Below the pieces are notes generated by a model that made no database searches, had not been told where the DNA came from, and worked only from the letters and a program-made list of their open reading frames with translations. Below are positions 22,027-32,721 of a stretch of DNA of 64,000 nucleotides, piece by piece. Position 1 is the stretch's first letter. Every line of letters begins with the position of its first letter. This stretch comes from Neurospora tetraspora. Lineage: Eukaryota; Ascomycota; Sordariomycetes; Sordariales; Sordariaceae. The stretch covers positions 434,001-498,000 of the forward strand of contig NW_026944388.1 in NCBI RefSeq assembly GCF_033439725.1, written 5' to 3'. A program made the position numbers and the translations under genes.

Positions 22027-22405
22027 ATGATAAGAGGTAAGTTGATCTTAAAACGCGTGCGGGAAATGACTAGGAGGGAAGGCATGTATGGCCAGGCCGG
22101 GGTTAGCTGCCTGCCGGGCATTCAGCACCTCGTCCAGGACAAATTAACGTAGACTGCAGCCGGGCCAAACTATCAAAACCCTGACATCGCCGTAAACACC
22201 AAGACGATTTTCATTCCTCTCATTACTTTTATTCCTTTCATTCGTCCTCATGGTCATTCATATCAGAGGCCATCCCCACGCGAGAGAGCGGGGATAAGCA
22301 AGGGTAGATCGGCCAAGCTCGTCTCCGCGCATACGTAGGCGATAACAGTTCACCAGCGCAGGCTGGTGGAGTTGAGTAGGCGCAATCCGCTGGCTCTCTG
22401 TTAGA

Positions 22406-25018
22406 ATGAGTACTGACAAAAGCAGTATCATCTTCGTCCTCGGCCTGGGATCCAACCCCGATACGACATGGCGAGCGAAGAGACCTGCAGAGATGGGACT
22501 TGCGGCAACGGCCGATGCACCCAAAGATACGACGCCCGAGACCAATCAGTTCGTGAACTGGGTCAGCGACTTCCTTCCCGATGATTTACCTCCCACAATC
22601 CGCCGAGAAGTTCGCATCTTCTATTATAACTACGACTCATACTGGCAGAGGGATGCATTACATACGCGGCTGGAGCTCCTTGGGAAAAGGCTTCTAGAAC
22701 ACATCAGGGGGATCCGCATAACCGAGGCGGTAAGCATAATGATTGATCCGACCTTGGAGTACTACTGACGAACCCAGGAGCGAAGCCGGGACCTGATCTT
22801 CGTGGGATATAGCTACGGCGGCCTGGTGGTCAAGCAGGTAGGTTGACTCGCGGTCTCTGAAGTGGCTGAGCTGATCGTTCTAGACACTCGTTCAAGCCCA
22901 GAGGAATCGAGACCATAATCATGTTAACCGAGACCTTAACCAAATCGCCGAATACACCAAGGCGATTCTCTTTTTGGGTACGCCACATCATGGGTCTAGC
23001 CTCAGTAGATTGGGTTGGTGGGTAGCGCAAGCTCTCCGGCTACGCGGGTCGAACCCCTCCATCTTAGCCAACTTAGACTGCGATTCAGTTCCGCTATTCG
23101 ACTTGCACAGCGACTTCACAGAGATTACTCGGGACGACTGGTATATATTTAACTTTTTCGAGCAACGGCGAATAGAGATTTTCCGGTTCGGGTTAATTCG
23201 GTGGGAACTATTTGTAAGTAAGGTCCTTTTGTAGGGGCGGGGGGTACTAATAGCAGTTATAGGGTGTTCCCGAGCAGTCCTCTACATATCATGGATCAAA
23301 GGTCCGAAATATCGGTCTCCCAGTCGACCATTACGGGCTGAACAAATTTGGGACAAGAAGTGAAAGTTACCAAATTATACTTTCGATACTTAAAGAAGTA
23401 ACTGTATCCCGGTCTCGCTCGAAGAAGCGTCACTACGGCGTCTGAGAGCGACTGGAAACGCCGCCGCCGCCGTCCGCGACCATCCCCTTCTCCCGCGACC
23501 CCGACTTCGTCAACCGCGGAGACATTCTCGACCAGATCGACCAGCTATGTTCGAAGCCGGCTGCTCGGGTTGCGCTCGTAGGCCTGGGCGGTGTCGGCAA
23601 GTCGCAGCTGGCCATCGAGTTCGCCCACCGGATCGCCGCGCGGCACCCAGACACGTGGGTGTTCTGGGTCCATGCCGGCACGCAGGCGCGGGTCGATGAG
23701 GGCTTCCGGGCGATTGCCGACGCCGCCGAGCTGCCCGGTCGGAACGACCCCAAGGCCAACATCACACAGCTTGTCTACGGCTGGCTGTGCAACGAACGGA
23801 ACGGCAAGTGGGTTATGGTCCTTGACAGTGCCGACGACCCCGACGTGTTCTTCGGCGCTGAACGACGTCCGCTAGCTGACTATCTTCCGCAGAGCCCACA
23901 CGGGTCTCTTCTCGTCACAACACGTGATAAGTATCTAGCTTCTAGGCTAGTAGGGGGGTACAAGAATACAATCGAGATCGGGCCAATGGCGCAGAGTGAT
24001 GCTCTGTTGCTCCTGGAGAAGAAGCTGGGATCGCTCTCGGATACTGATATGGCGGTGGATCTCGTGCGGGCGCTCGACCTTGTGCCGCTTGCCATCAGCC
24101 AGGCGGCGGCCTACATTCAGAGAATGTCGCCACGGAGCTCGGTCGAAAAGTATTTGGCCGAGTTCCGCAAGGGCGAAAGCAAGAGAGCCTGGCTTCTAAG
24201 TCATGACGAGGGCGAGTTTCGGCGAGAGGGAGGGGCTTCGAGTGCGATCCTTGCGACCTGGCAGATATCCTTCGAACATATCCGCTCTAAGAGAGCTTCG
24301 GCGGCAGATCTGCTCTCACTCATGAGCTTCTTCGACCGACAAGGCATTCCGGAGTCGTTGCTAAGGCCGCCTCACATGGACGGGGCAATACAGGAGAGGA
24401 GATCCGACGTACAGCACGATTTGGGATCCAACAGTAGCGATGACGAGATAGACAACGACGAGACGGACAACGGATTTGAAGACAATGTAGCAATGCTAAC
24501 AAACTTTTGTCTCGTAACTGTAAGCGAGAGCGGAGACACGTTCGAGATGCACGGCCTCGTACAGCTGTCGACAAGGATGTGGCTGAAGGCCTGTGGGAGG
24601 GAGAAGGAATTTAAGCATCAGTTTGTGTCACGGATAGCCGCGCTGTTCCCACCCGGAGACTACAGTAACTGGGCGACGTGTCAGCGTCTCTTTCCACACG
24701 TTGAAAGGGCCGTAGACTACCGACCAGTGGAGAGCAAATTGGAGGAGGCATGGGCAACGCTGTTATACAATGGGGGATGGCATGCAGAATTGCAGGGTAG
24801 ATATGATGTGGCAGAGCAAATGGCTCGTAAATCGAGGAGAAGCCGCAAGGAAATACTGGGAAGAGAAGACGAGCGAACGTTAGCTAGCACGTCGCTATGT
24901 GCAGAAGTGCTTCGGGATAAAGGACTATGGGACGAGGCCGAGAAGCTGGAAGTACAAGTAATGGAGACTCGCAAGACGAAGCTCGGGGCCGATCATCCCG
25001 ACACGCTGACGAGCATGG
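22406..25018 (+). pseudogene. NLR-like STAND gene: alpha/beta-hydrolase / NB-ARC / TPR, broken
   Basis: Exons 22406-22729, 22778-22837, 22884-23213 and 23263 onward join in frame. The N-terminal part is a SesB/DUF676-type serine hydrolase: FVLGLGSNPDTTW, FVGYSYGGLVVKQ (nucleophile elbow GYSYGG) and AILFLGTPHHGSS. PVDHYGLNKFGTRSESYQ links it to the NTPase. The NB-ARC region shows P-loop VGLGGVGKSQLA, Walker B WVMVLDSAD, VTTR and LDLVPLAISQAAAYI. The TPR region starts (LGREDERTLASTS, LGADHPDTLTSMA) and is cut off at about 25,018, where an unrelated repetitive gene begins. An in-frame TGA lies at 23,443-23,445 in the linker between hydrolase and NB-ARC. Together with the lost repeats this makes it a pseudogene, although most of the frame is still intact, so decay is recent. 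Confidence 0.85.
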
Positions 25019-25116
25019 CCCTCCTCTTCCTCCCCTTCTCTCTCTTTTCATCGCCGCCGATAAACTTTCGCCCCGCGCCCTATCTGTCTAGTTCCTATCC
25101 CAGTTCCTATCCCAAT

Positions 25117-26187
25117 ATGGCCCTCGCCCTCACTCCCGTCGAGCGCGTCACGCATGCGCGCTGCCGCGCCGCGGGCATTCCCTCCGACAGCCCGGAGTCG
25201 TAAGTCATCCTTATGGTTATGCCCGTTCGTACCGCTAATTAGTTGCGTAGTGCTGCTCGCCTGCCGCCCTGCGCGACTTGTACTCTCAGCTTCGCGCGGG
25301 CTGCTTCCGACTTGGGCGGCCCCGATGTGGCCGAAGACGCTATCCTCCGGGAGATTGCTAGCGACTTTTCCTGCTTCGTGAAGCGTGAGTATACTCTAAT
25401 TCAGTTTCTTTCACTTACTAACATCCGTTTCCTAGGCGATGCTTTCCGTGCTACCGCCCCCTGCGAGCAAACCCGCAAGGCTCGTATCTGCGATCTGCCC
25501 CCTGACCTGGCACCCTTCGGAACCCGGCTGTAGGACAGCTTTGCGTCCTGGGAGTTAGCCGAGTTTGATGACTGCGACGCAGAGGAGACGGCCACCCGGA
25601 AGCAGGCTCTCATTACTGCCGCTGCCGACCTTTGGGAGGCGTATTCCGAATACCACATTAAGCACAATGATCTTTCGGACAATCCCACGCCCAAGGCTGT
25701 CCTGACTTGGACTACCGGCAAGCTCACCACTGAGGGTTGGCGCGTCCCTGCGCACCTTGCCCGCTTGCACAAGGCGGCCTTGATGCCCTCCCTCGGCCTC
25801 GCTGCTGACGATACCCCCGGTACTCCCGACGCTTCGGATGCCCCCGGTACTCCCGACGCCCCTGATGCCCTCGCCCCGGTTTCTGGCGTTGCCGACATTA
25901 ATACCCTCGTTTTCCGCAACCTCCTCGCAACTCGCCTTACTGGCATCGAGAACAAGATTGGCGAGATGAATACTACCATCACCTCCTCTTCCCAGGATCA
26001 GGCGGCGTTCTTCACGAACGTGGTTGCGTCTGTTCGGGACTTAACCTTAGATGTTAAGAAGGAGATGTCTGAGATGGCCGCTGCCCTCCGTGTCCTGCAG
26101 GGCAAAGTAGAGGCGCTTTCCGAGGCTCAGGCGGAGGCTACTGATACGTCTATGGCGGAGGCTGCTGATTCCACTGGTGAGATTTGA
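25117..26187 (+). CDS. Unrecognised repetitive gene family, copy 1 (one in-frame UAG)
   Basis: Exons 25117-25199, 25251-25384 and 25436-26187 join in frame (322 codons) with good 51-bp introns. A pyrimidine-rich stretch (25,019-25,116) precedes the ATG and replaces the continuation of the NLR's TPR domain. The protein has a CxxC pair (PPCATC), further cysteines (APCEQTRKARICD), a Trp-containing block (LITAAADLWEAYSEYHIKH, GWRVPAHLARLHKAAL), an Asp/Pro/Ala-rich linker with repeated GTPDASDAP-type units, and a C-terminal coiled-coil-like helix (LTGIENKIGEMNTTITSS). Codon 105 is TAG (25,531-25,533). The second copy has TAG at the same place, and no in-frame intron I can draw removes it. The family is unknown to me. 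A tRNA-like fold begins 12 nt after the stop codon. Confidence 0.6.
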
Positions 26188-26199
26188 CCTAAGTTTGCG

Positions 26200-26270
26200 T
26201 TTCGATAGGCGCTATGGTAGCGCGCAGGGGTGAAGCCTCTGAGGAGGGGGTTCGATTCCCGTATCGAAGA
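26200..26270 (+). ncRNA. tRNA-like structure after the stop of copy 1
   Basis: The 71 nt fold by eye into a near-complete cloverleaf. Acceptor stem 26200-26206 pairs with 26263-26269 (7 bp, one wobble). The D arm is GCGC-loop-GCGC with a TATGGTA loop. The anticodon stem has five pairs (one wobble) around loop GTGAAGC, which would place GAA at positions 34-36. The T loop is TTCGATT, with one mismatch in the T stem. The D-arm sequence GGCGC(T)ATGGTAGCGCG resembles fungal tRNA-Trp. It is not a normal Phe or Trp tRNA, so it is either a decayed tRNA-derived tail or a selected structural element. Confidence 0.6.
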
Positions 26271-26884
26271 TAAGCGACTTGGGTTTTTGGTAATGATTAG
26301 TAGAGTATTATACCTAGGCAAGTCTCTGGCTGGCCCGGGCTCGTATTTGCCTCTTCTATGAGCCGTGGTTGGGAAAGGCGAATGATTTGGGTTTCAATTA
26401 GAAATTAATAGTGGTAGGAATGGGGATACTGCCCTACGATAGCTAGTCTCGTCAATATCACGCCTCCAACTTTCCCGCTTTTATTCTTGCAATGCGCTCT
26501 CTGTTCGTGAAGTGGGTACATAAAAGTGGTGTCAAGATGGCCGTGTCATTAAAGTGTCTTGATATTTGCGTGATCATGATCATTGACTTTGGCGTTTTGA
26601 TTGTCAAGTGATGAGGCTGATTTGTTGATGGGGAGTTGGCTGCCTGGAGTGCCAAGCAATGTTGGACGCGAAACGGGATGTATCGCTGCAGGCCAAGTGG
26701 CTCGACCCACTAGCATTTATGCGTTCCATCTTTAACAGAGAAAGCAGAGATCAACGAAGAAACTTGGTAGTGACCGCATACTCCTTTCATAGATGAGCTG
26801 ACAAGTGGATCCAGAATGAGCCAATCACACCCCAATTTCAAACGAGCAGCGCAACTTGCAGACAAGTAGTATAATCTAGTCTGA
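26271..26884. other. No gene recognised
   Basis: Spacer between the two copies of the unrecognised family. I searched it for the rest of the NLR TPR domain interrupted at 25,018 and did not find it, so the NLR was truncated, not simply split. Confidence 0.5.
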
Positions 26885-26996
26885 CTGGGACTCATCTACA
26901 AAAATATTGGCGGCTGCGCCAGTAGTGTATTACGAGCCAATCTCTATAGGTATAATATGCCACAATGAAGGGGAAGAAGTAGGTTAAGGCAAGTAC
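26885..26996 (+). repeat. Dispersed repeat family, copy C (partial, diverged)
   Basis: Reads LIYKNIGGCASSVLRANLY, the counterpart of RLVYKGVGGCAGSVLQANHH in copies A and B, followed by the same GAAGGGGAAGAAGTAGG tail. Differences are mostly transitions, consistent with RIP. It ends where the second copy of the unrecognised family begins. Confidence 0.7.
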
Positions 26997-27673
26997 GGTT
27001 GTAGGCCAGCTTTGCTTCTTGGGCGCTTGCTGGCTTTGATGATTGCGCCCGCGAGGAGGTCGTCGATCGCAAGCAGGCCGTCGTGATCGCAGCCGTCGAA
27101 CTGTGGGAGACTTACTGCGAGTACCACATCAACCATCCGCACCTCTCGACCAACCCGCGCCCTCGTGGCGTATTGGCCTGGGGTATCGGCGAGATTGTCA
27201 CCCGTGGCTGGCGCGCTCCCGCTAAGCACGCTCGCCTCCGCAAGGCGGCTCCCCTGCCTCCCATCATGATCGATCGCGATGACGCCCCGGACTCCTCTGA
27301 TGCTTCCGACGCCTCCAGCTCTTCTGATGCGCCGGACGCCTGCAGCTCCTCTGAGGCATCCGACACTGCCGATGTCCCTGCCCCCGTTCCGGACGCAGCC
27401 TTCCCGCTTTCCGGCAGCCCGTTCGTCGCACGCTTCACCGACCTCGAGGCTAAGATTGATGAGCTGGGCACCGCTGTCGCCTCCTACAACGAGACTCATG
27501 CAACCTCTTTCGCTGATGTAGTTGCTGCTATGGCGAACTTGACTGCCACCGTCAGGAAGGAGTTGTCGGCGGTGACTACTGCTATCGGTGCTCTGCAGGA
27601 CCAGGTTGCCGCGCTCTCGGAGGTTCCGAAGGAGGATAATGAGGAGATTGACGATGTTGTTGGTGAGGCCTGA
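26997..27673 (+). pseudogene. Unrecognised repetitive gene family, copy 2 (5' truncated)
   Basis: Homology to copy 1 starts at about 26,997, six bases before a TAG (27,002-27,004) that aligns with the in-frame TAG of copy 1. The frame after it is open to TGA at 27,673: ASFASWALAGFDDC, VVIAAVELWETYCEYHINH, GWRAPAKHARLRKAAPLP, an Asp/Ser/Ala-rich linker (DSSDASDASSSSDAPDA) and a coiled-coil-like C-terminus (DLEAKIDELGTAVASYNE). The two copies differ widely in the linker but keep the flanking blocks, suggesting purifying selection before truncation. The 5' two exons are replaced by dispersed repeat copy C. Confidence 0.6.
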
Positions 27674-27685
27674 TTTCGACGTCGC

Positions 27686-27750
27686 AGCTGATAGGCGCAA
27701 CGGTAGCGCGCGAGGTTAGAGACCTCGAAGAGCAGGTTATCCGCCTTTGT
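27686..27750 (+). ncRNA. tRNA-like structure after the stop of copy 2 (partial)
   Basis: The D arm (GCGC, loop AACGGTA, GCGC at 27,695-27,709) and a perfect five-pair anticodon-like stem (CGAGG, loop TTAGAGA, CCTCG at 27,711-27,727) match those of copy 1. The stem sequence is different but pairing is kept (CAGGG/CTCTG in copy 1), which looks compensatory. The acceptor and T arms are weak. The modelled start is 12 nt after the stop codon, as in copy 1. Confidence 0.5.
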
Positions 27751-28681
27751 CATAACGCCAATTGATTGATGCCTGAGGCACCTACATTTGCAGGCGCCTG
27801 TCGGGTTCAATTGAATTGACCCGACCCCTCGGTCGCATCTCCACTTGTGTAGGTCCTGTAGATTAGATAAGGATAGCTTGCATGCATATGGTCTTCGACC
27901 GCCGCAAGCTCCCCTCTCTAGATTCCAAAATCATCCCACTTTACACATACAATCAATCACATTCAAGACATTTTTTTTTTTTTTTTTTTTTCGTTCAGTC
28001 TATTGCGTTACTAGAGACACCCCACTTTAGCTTATGAATATAGCTTCAGCCAAAGCGGTGCGGCCGGTGGTATCATGCCGGCCTTTGCGAATATGGCCAT
28101 CTCCGGGTCTCCAGTGGTATATAGGGCCGCGCAGCGGTATGCAGGCCATGTTGTGGCGCTATATCCTCAGGACGCGCTGATAATTTAGTTCTTCAATTCA
28201 ACGCGTAGCTTGCTCAGTCTTTATAGGTTTGAAATCACTTTATAACGTGCAACGTATAGAATAACGTGAAATACATTATCAACCAAATCACCACTGCTAT
28301 GTGAATATATCTGGTAGTACTCAGAATCACGTTAATTAGGCCGTCTAGCAAAAATCAAATGATCGGCTTGCTTTGGAGAAGAAGGTTGGGATCAGGAACG
28401 AACAACAGCTCCACCCTGCCTTGTCGTCGTTATATCTGGTAACTCCCTTGCTGCTCGGATTCTTATTTGGTTGTATCGTTTGGCCAAACGATGAAGGTAC
28501 CTTGGCAATCTTTAACTTGCTGTCCTCCTTCGATACATCATCATTTACATTTACAAATCATAATACTCTCGATCCGTTGTGAACCCTTTCTAGTAAACTC
28601 TTGGGATGCCAGGATGCCAGGCGACCCTTGAGTGGTCATATGCCAAGCGTACATCGTCGAACCAATTAGATGCCGCAAACG
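27751..28681. other. No gene recognised; contains a long T-run
   Basis: Holds a run of more than 20 T at about 27,970-27,991 and AT-rich sequence. No coding motif seen before the ankyrin fragment. Confidence 0.5.
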
Positions 28682-28899
28682 GCCGCAAAGAGGTCGTCGA
28701 AATGCTGCTCGATAAGGGCGCCGACGTTAATGCACAAGGCGGATACTATGGTACGGCGCTCCAGGCGGCCTCGGAAGGAGGCTACAAAGAGGTTGTCAAG
28801 ATGCTGCTCGATAAGGGCGCCGACGTTAATGCACAAGGCGGGCGCTACGGCACGACGCTCCAGGCGGCCTCGGAAGAAGGCCACAAAGAGGTCGTCTAG
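28682..28899 (+). pseudogene. Ankyrin-repeat fragment, probably from an NLR gene
   Basis: Two full 33-residue ankyrin repeats and part of a third: KEVVEMLLDKGADVNAQGGY, GTALQAASEGGYKEVV and a near-identical second unit, then a stop at 28,897. The 99-bp units are almost identical in DNA, which is typical of sensor repeats of fungal STAND/NLR genes. No NB-ARC domain is attached and both ends are abrupt, so it is a detached piece. Confidence 0.75.
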
Positions 28900-30194
28900 A
28901 CAGAGGGCACTGACTGAGGATATGTATATATACCTGAGATTTAGTGCGGAGGTTAAGAATAGGTAACTCGCGAGTGTACCGACTCCCGTCGAGCTGGTGG
29001 CTAGCTGTCAGGTCGTTGTTCTGAGAATGGGAACGGGATGTAAATGTTGCGAACATCCAAGGATCCCTTTTTAAGCCGACGAAACATTTCGTCCCTGAGG
29101 ATAGAGTTGATAAACAAACCTCCCTTAAATTATATGGATTGAATATAGCGCCGTTTCTAATATTTAAGATACGTTTCTTATATGGAAATAGAGAGAGTAA
29201 GACGTATATTCTATTTGTACCTAAGTATTAAATACTTCGCCTATGGGTATTAAACGTCAAAACCCTGCCCTATTTCTTGAATGATTTGGTTGTTTGTATG
29301 CCACTCCAATCGGCATTTTGGTTGAGCTGGGCAAGTGGGGAGGAGCTGGAAGCCGTGCACGCAGATCACTGTATATAATTCTCTCTGCTGATTATACTAA
29401 TTCGCGAAGCTATCTTCTCTCCGTAATACCTCTGGATCCTCTCGGGCTTCCTTAAGAATCCGTCGGCAGCTTCCAGACGGGTACCCACTTTTGTTAGGGC
29501 GGAAGTGGGGGAGCGGGGTTAGGTTAGCTGGTCTTGGCACTTTTTACCGCTGCGGCGCCCGCGTGTCTGACCCCATGGACCCACCTGAGCACCTATCAAA
29601 ATGGGGTCAGCAGGTCCACTGCCTCAGGGCGATCCATTCTGGGAAGGCGGGGAACGACGGGAAATGGATGTCATCACTATCAAATCCACTTGCACAGTGA
29701 CTCTGGCTCCCAGCAATCGTCGAGTGCCGGGCCAGGTATTGGACGGTCGGCCAGCGGTATGCACTTACAAAGGAGAAGCTCCAAGCACTCCTGCATTGGT
29801 TCACGGTGCTACAGGTCCCGATAGTGATAGGGGTTCGATGGAGGTAACGAATGAATGATATCGACAACTTGAATCGTTCTCCCGTCACCAAGTCCACCTA
29901 AGGCACTTGGGTGCCCCTCATCATCATCAGTCATCACCACATCGCACATCGCACATCCCCTCGCACATCCCATCACCCCGTCACCTCGACTGCGCGTGAA
30001 ACCCAAACGACGATCCAGTGATATCAGCTCTCTGTCTTTGTACTCTCACAGCAACCACTGTTTGCTGCTTGTCCCGTCTTTGATATCTCTTTTCTGCCCC
30101 TTTTAAGATTGAAATAATTAACACGATAGCTCTCCTCTCCGTGAACCTCCAGCGCATTCTCGACATCCTGTGCATGTAGATTGCTTTCTTCGCA
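28900..30194. other. Boundary between accessory and core sequence
   Basis: No gene recognised. Composition changes from AT-rich to a typical euchromatic upstream region; the last few hundred bases should be the promoter and 5' leader of the septin-like gene at 30,195. Confidence 0.5.
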
Positions 30195-32721
30195 ATGCGC
30201 TCAAACAACGATGCCTCCGGGCGACCTCGCGGCTCCGACAATGATATCCCGTCTTTACGTCTACCGCCGGCGCCGCAAATGACGTTTTGCTTTGGCGATG
30301 AATCTTCAGTTGGTCCTCTGACGGGAAATCAGCCATCGTCGTTCGCTGGTCCTCACCGACACTTGCGCGACAACAAGAGGAAAGCTCACGGTGTTGTCGA
30401 GGGCTCCGAAACCCACCACGGAAGGGCTCGGGGTCTCTCCCATCATCGACACAATCATCACAGCACACCAGAGCCTGAAAAGGAAACCGGCGCAAGCGGG
30501 AGCGGGAGCACAAGAACACAACCCAAACACCAAAACAAAAGCTACACCCCAAACCAGATACTCGACACCTTGGACCACGTTATCGAAGATGCTGTTTACC
30601 CCAGGCCATCCTCTTGCACCCCGTCCAACGATTTATCCCAAGCACCCTTTAGCCCCTTTCTCTTTAGCACCGGTCCTGCGTCCGCCGTAAGCGATACATC
30701 GTCGCGGCGCAATTCCATCTGCCTCTCCGACGACTTTGACATGGCTAGTATTCCGCCTAGCGTCCACCCTGACGAGATCGACATTGAACACCAAAATGAG
30801 CATCTCGACTCTACCATGATGGACATCGGTAGTGCTCCCCAGCTCATCATGCCGAGCATCAACATGCCCAGCCGCCGACCCTTTACCGACCAAGGAAAGA
30901 GTATGGGCCGGCTCAAGGTCCTGATCGCCGGCGACAGCGGCGTAGGGAAGACTTCGTTGATCAAGGCTATCGTCCAGTCTTGCGAACACATTGTGCATGT
31001 TGATCCGATCACCCCGTCACCCATGTCACCCCAACCTAGCTTGAAGAGCTCGGTGACTCTAAAAGGAAAACAGACCAAAGGCGGTTCAAGGTCAAGCAGT
31101 AGGCGACAAAGCTCGAATGGAACAGGTCAAATCACCGAAGTTTATGCCAGCACAAAACCATATCCTCAGTGGTGGTCCGAGATCGATGACCTCAATGTGC
31201 TGAAACGGAGAAAGAGCATGGAGGACACAGTGTTGGACCGTAATATTTGCTTTGTCGATACTCCTGGCTATGGGAGTGGATCGTCTGTATGTTGCCCCTA
31301 TTTGGGACTAACAGGATTGCGCTGACTTTCCCGACCAGAGTATGGATACCATCACGCCCGTGGTGCAGTATATCGAGTCCCAGATGCAGCGCATGAACGT
31401 TAATGCCCTCAATGATGGAGATATGTTGAATATGCTGGGTGGAGAGGGTGGTGTCCAGATTGATGTTGTTTTCTACCTGGTTTCAAACAGTAAGAGGCTC
31501 AAGTTGAAACCAAGGGACCTGATACTAACACCTTTTCTAGGACTTCGTCCTGTTGATATCGCCTATCTTGACCAACTCAGTCCTCTCACGAACATTATCT
31601 TCCTCTTATCTCATGCCGATCTAATGTCACCAGAGCAAATATCAGCCAGCAAGGAACAAATCCAGGCTCAACTCCGAGAAGCAAACATCCGCCCGTTTTC
31701 CTTCTCCATCACACCCTCGAAAACAGCCTCTTCATCAACCCTCTCTCCCTCGCCCACGGACCCCGCAGCACAGGGTGTATACGCCATCTCCAGCGCCGCC
31801 GGCTCCGACCACGACATGATGGACGCCAGTCTCCTTATGAGCACAGACTACGTCGAGCCCCTAGTGCCATCCGAACTTCCCCGGCTCGTCGAGCGCGTCT
31901 TCAGTCCCGACGGCGCCTCCTGGCTCCGCCACTCCGCAGCCCGCAAGTACGTCCAATGGCGCAAGGGATTAGTACCCGAGAAACCAGCTGTTCCGTCACC
32001 CACATCGCCTAGCAGTGTCTTTTCGCTATCTCCGTCATCCCATAACTCCCGCCCCGGCACCGCATCCTCCTTCCTCAGCAGGTACAACACATCCGGCCCC
32101 ATCGGCGCCACCTCGTCCTACGCTCTCGCCCGCATAACGGACCACACCCAGCGCGAGGAGAGATTAGCGCAAGTAAGACTGGCCAACTGGGCCACCGAGC
32201 TGCAGAAGAGCTTGGCAAACGAGCGAGCGCAGTACGAAGCTCTGGCGCGCAACAAAAGAGCAGTTTGGTTAACCGAGAAAATCGGCGAGTGCGTCGTCGA
32301 CGGAACTTTGGTTCCCATCTCTTCTACCAGCAGCAGCAGAAGTAGTAGGGACAGGAGCGGCTCGAACAGGAGCCTAAGCACGAGGAGAAGGAGAGGGGAT
32401 ACTTGGCAGAGTATCGATCGGCAGCAGCAGCAGCAGGAAATGGGACTTTTCGGATTCGGGTATCATCACCAGGGTCATCACTATCGGCAGCACCAACACC
32501 AGCACCAACACCAGCAACATAGGCAAAAGCAGAGACAAAGGGAGACGGATCCGCTGGGACTGATGGAGATTGCGGACGAATTGATGTATAAGAGCCTCAT
32601 TGCGCTGGAGGTGCTGGGAAGTTTGGGGGTCTTGGGCGGGTTGGCTATTTGGATGGGGAGGACTATGCAGCTGCAGCCGTTGGAGTGGTTTGTGGGAGAG
32701 TGGAATCGGGTTTGGCGGTGA
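30195..32721 (+). CDS. Septin-like P-loop GTPase with C-terminal hydrophobic segment
   Basis: Exons 30195-31286, 31339-31489 and 31541-32721 give 807 residues. The first 235 residues are disordered (His/Ser/Pro-rich). The GTPase domain follows: P-loop LIAGDSGVGKTSL, switch II CFVDTPGYGSGSS, RPVDIAYLDQL and a G4-like SHADL where septins usually have AKAD. The region after it is longer than in septins and low in complexity, with a Gln/His run (QHQHQHQHQQH) and a coiled segment (REERLAQVRLANWATELQ). A hydrophobic stretch near the end (ALEVLGSLGVLGGLAIWMG) could anchor it to a membrane. Canonical septins form filaments at septa; for these divergent fungal relatives the role is not settled. Start codon chosen as the first ATG of the open frame. 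Confidence 0.85.

Noticed and set aside
22406-22768. Stop codon at 22,766 as a lesion in the hydrolase-type NLR
   Set aside because: A 48-bp intron (22,730-22,777) with good donor, branch and acceptor removes it and continues the conserved frame.
23263-23330. Frameshift in the same NLR after the hydrolase domain
   Set aside because: Starting the exon at 23,263 gives the conserved VPEQSSTYHG to GLNKFG block in one frame, so no frameshift is needed.
25438-25533. An intron that would remove the in-frame TAG of the unknown family
   Set aside because: Candidate donors (GTATCT, GTGCTA) give the wrong phase with the acceptor CTGTAG, and no codon in the stretch begins with GT.
27711-27727. Suppressor tRNA that would read the UAG of its own gene
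   Set aside because: The anticodon-like loops would give GAA and AGA, neither of which reads UAG.
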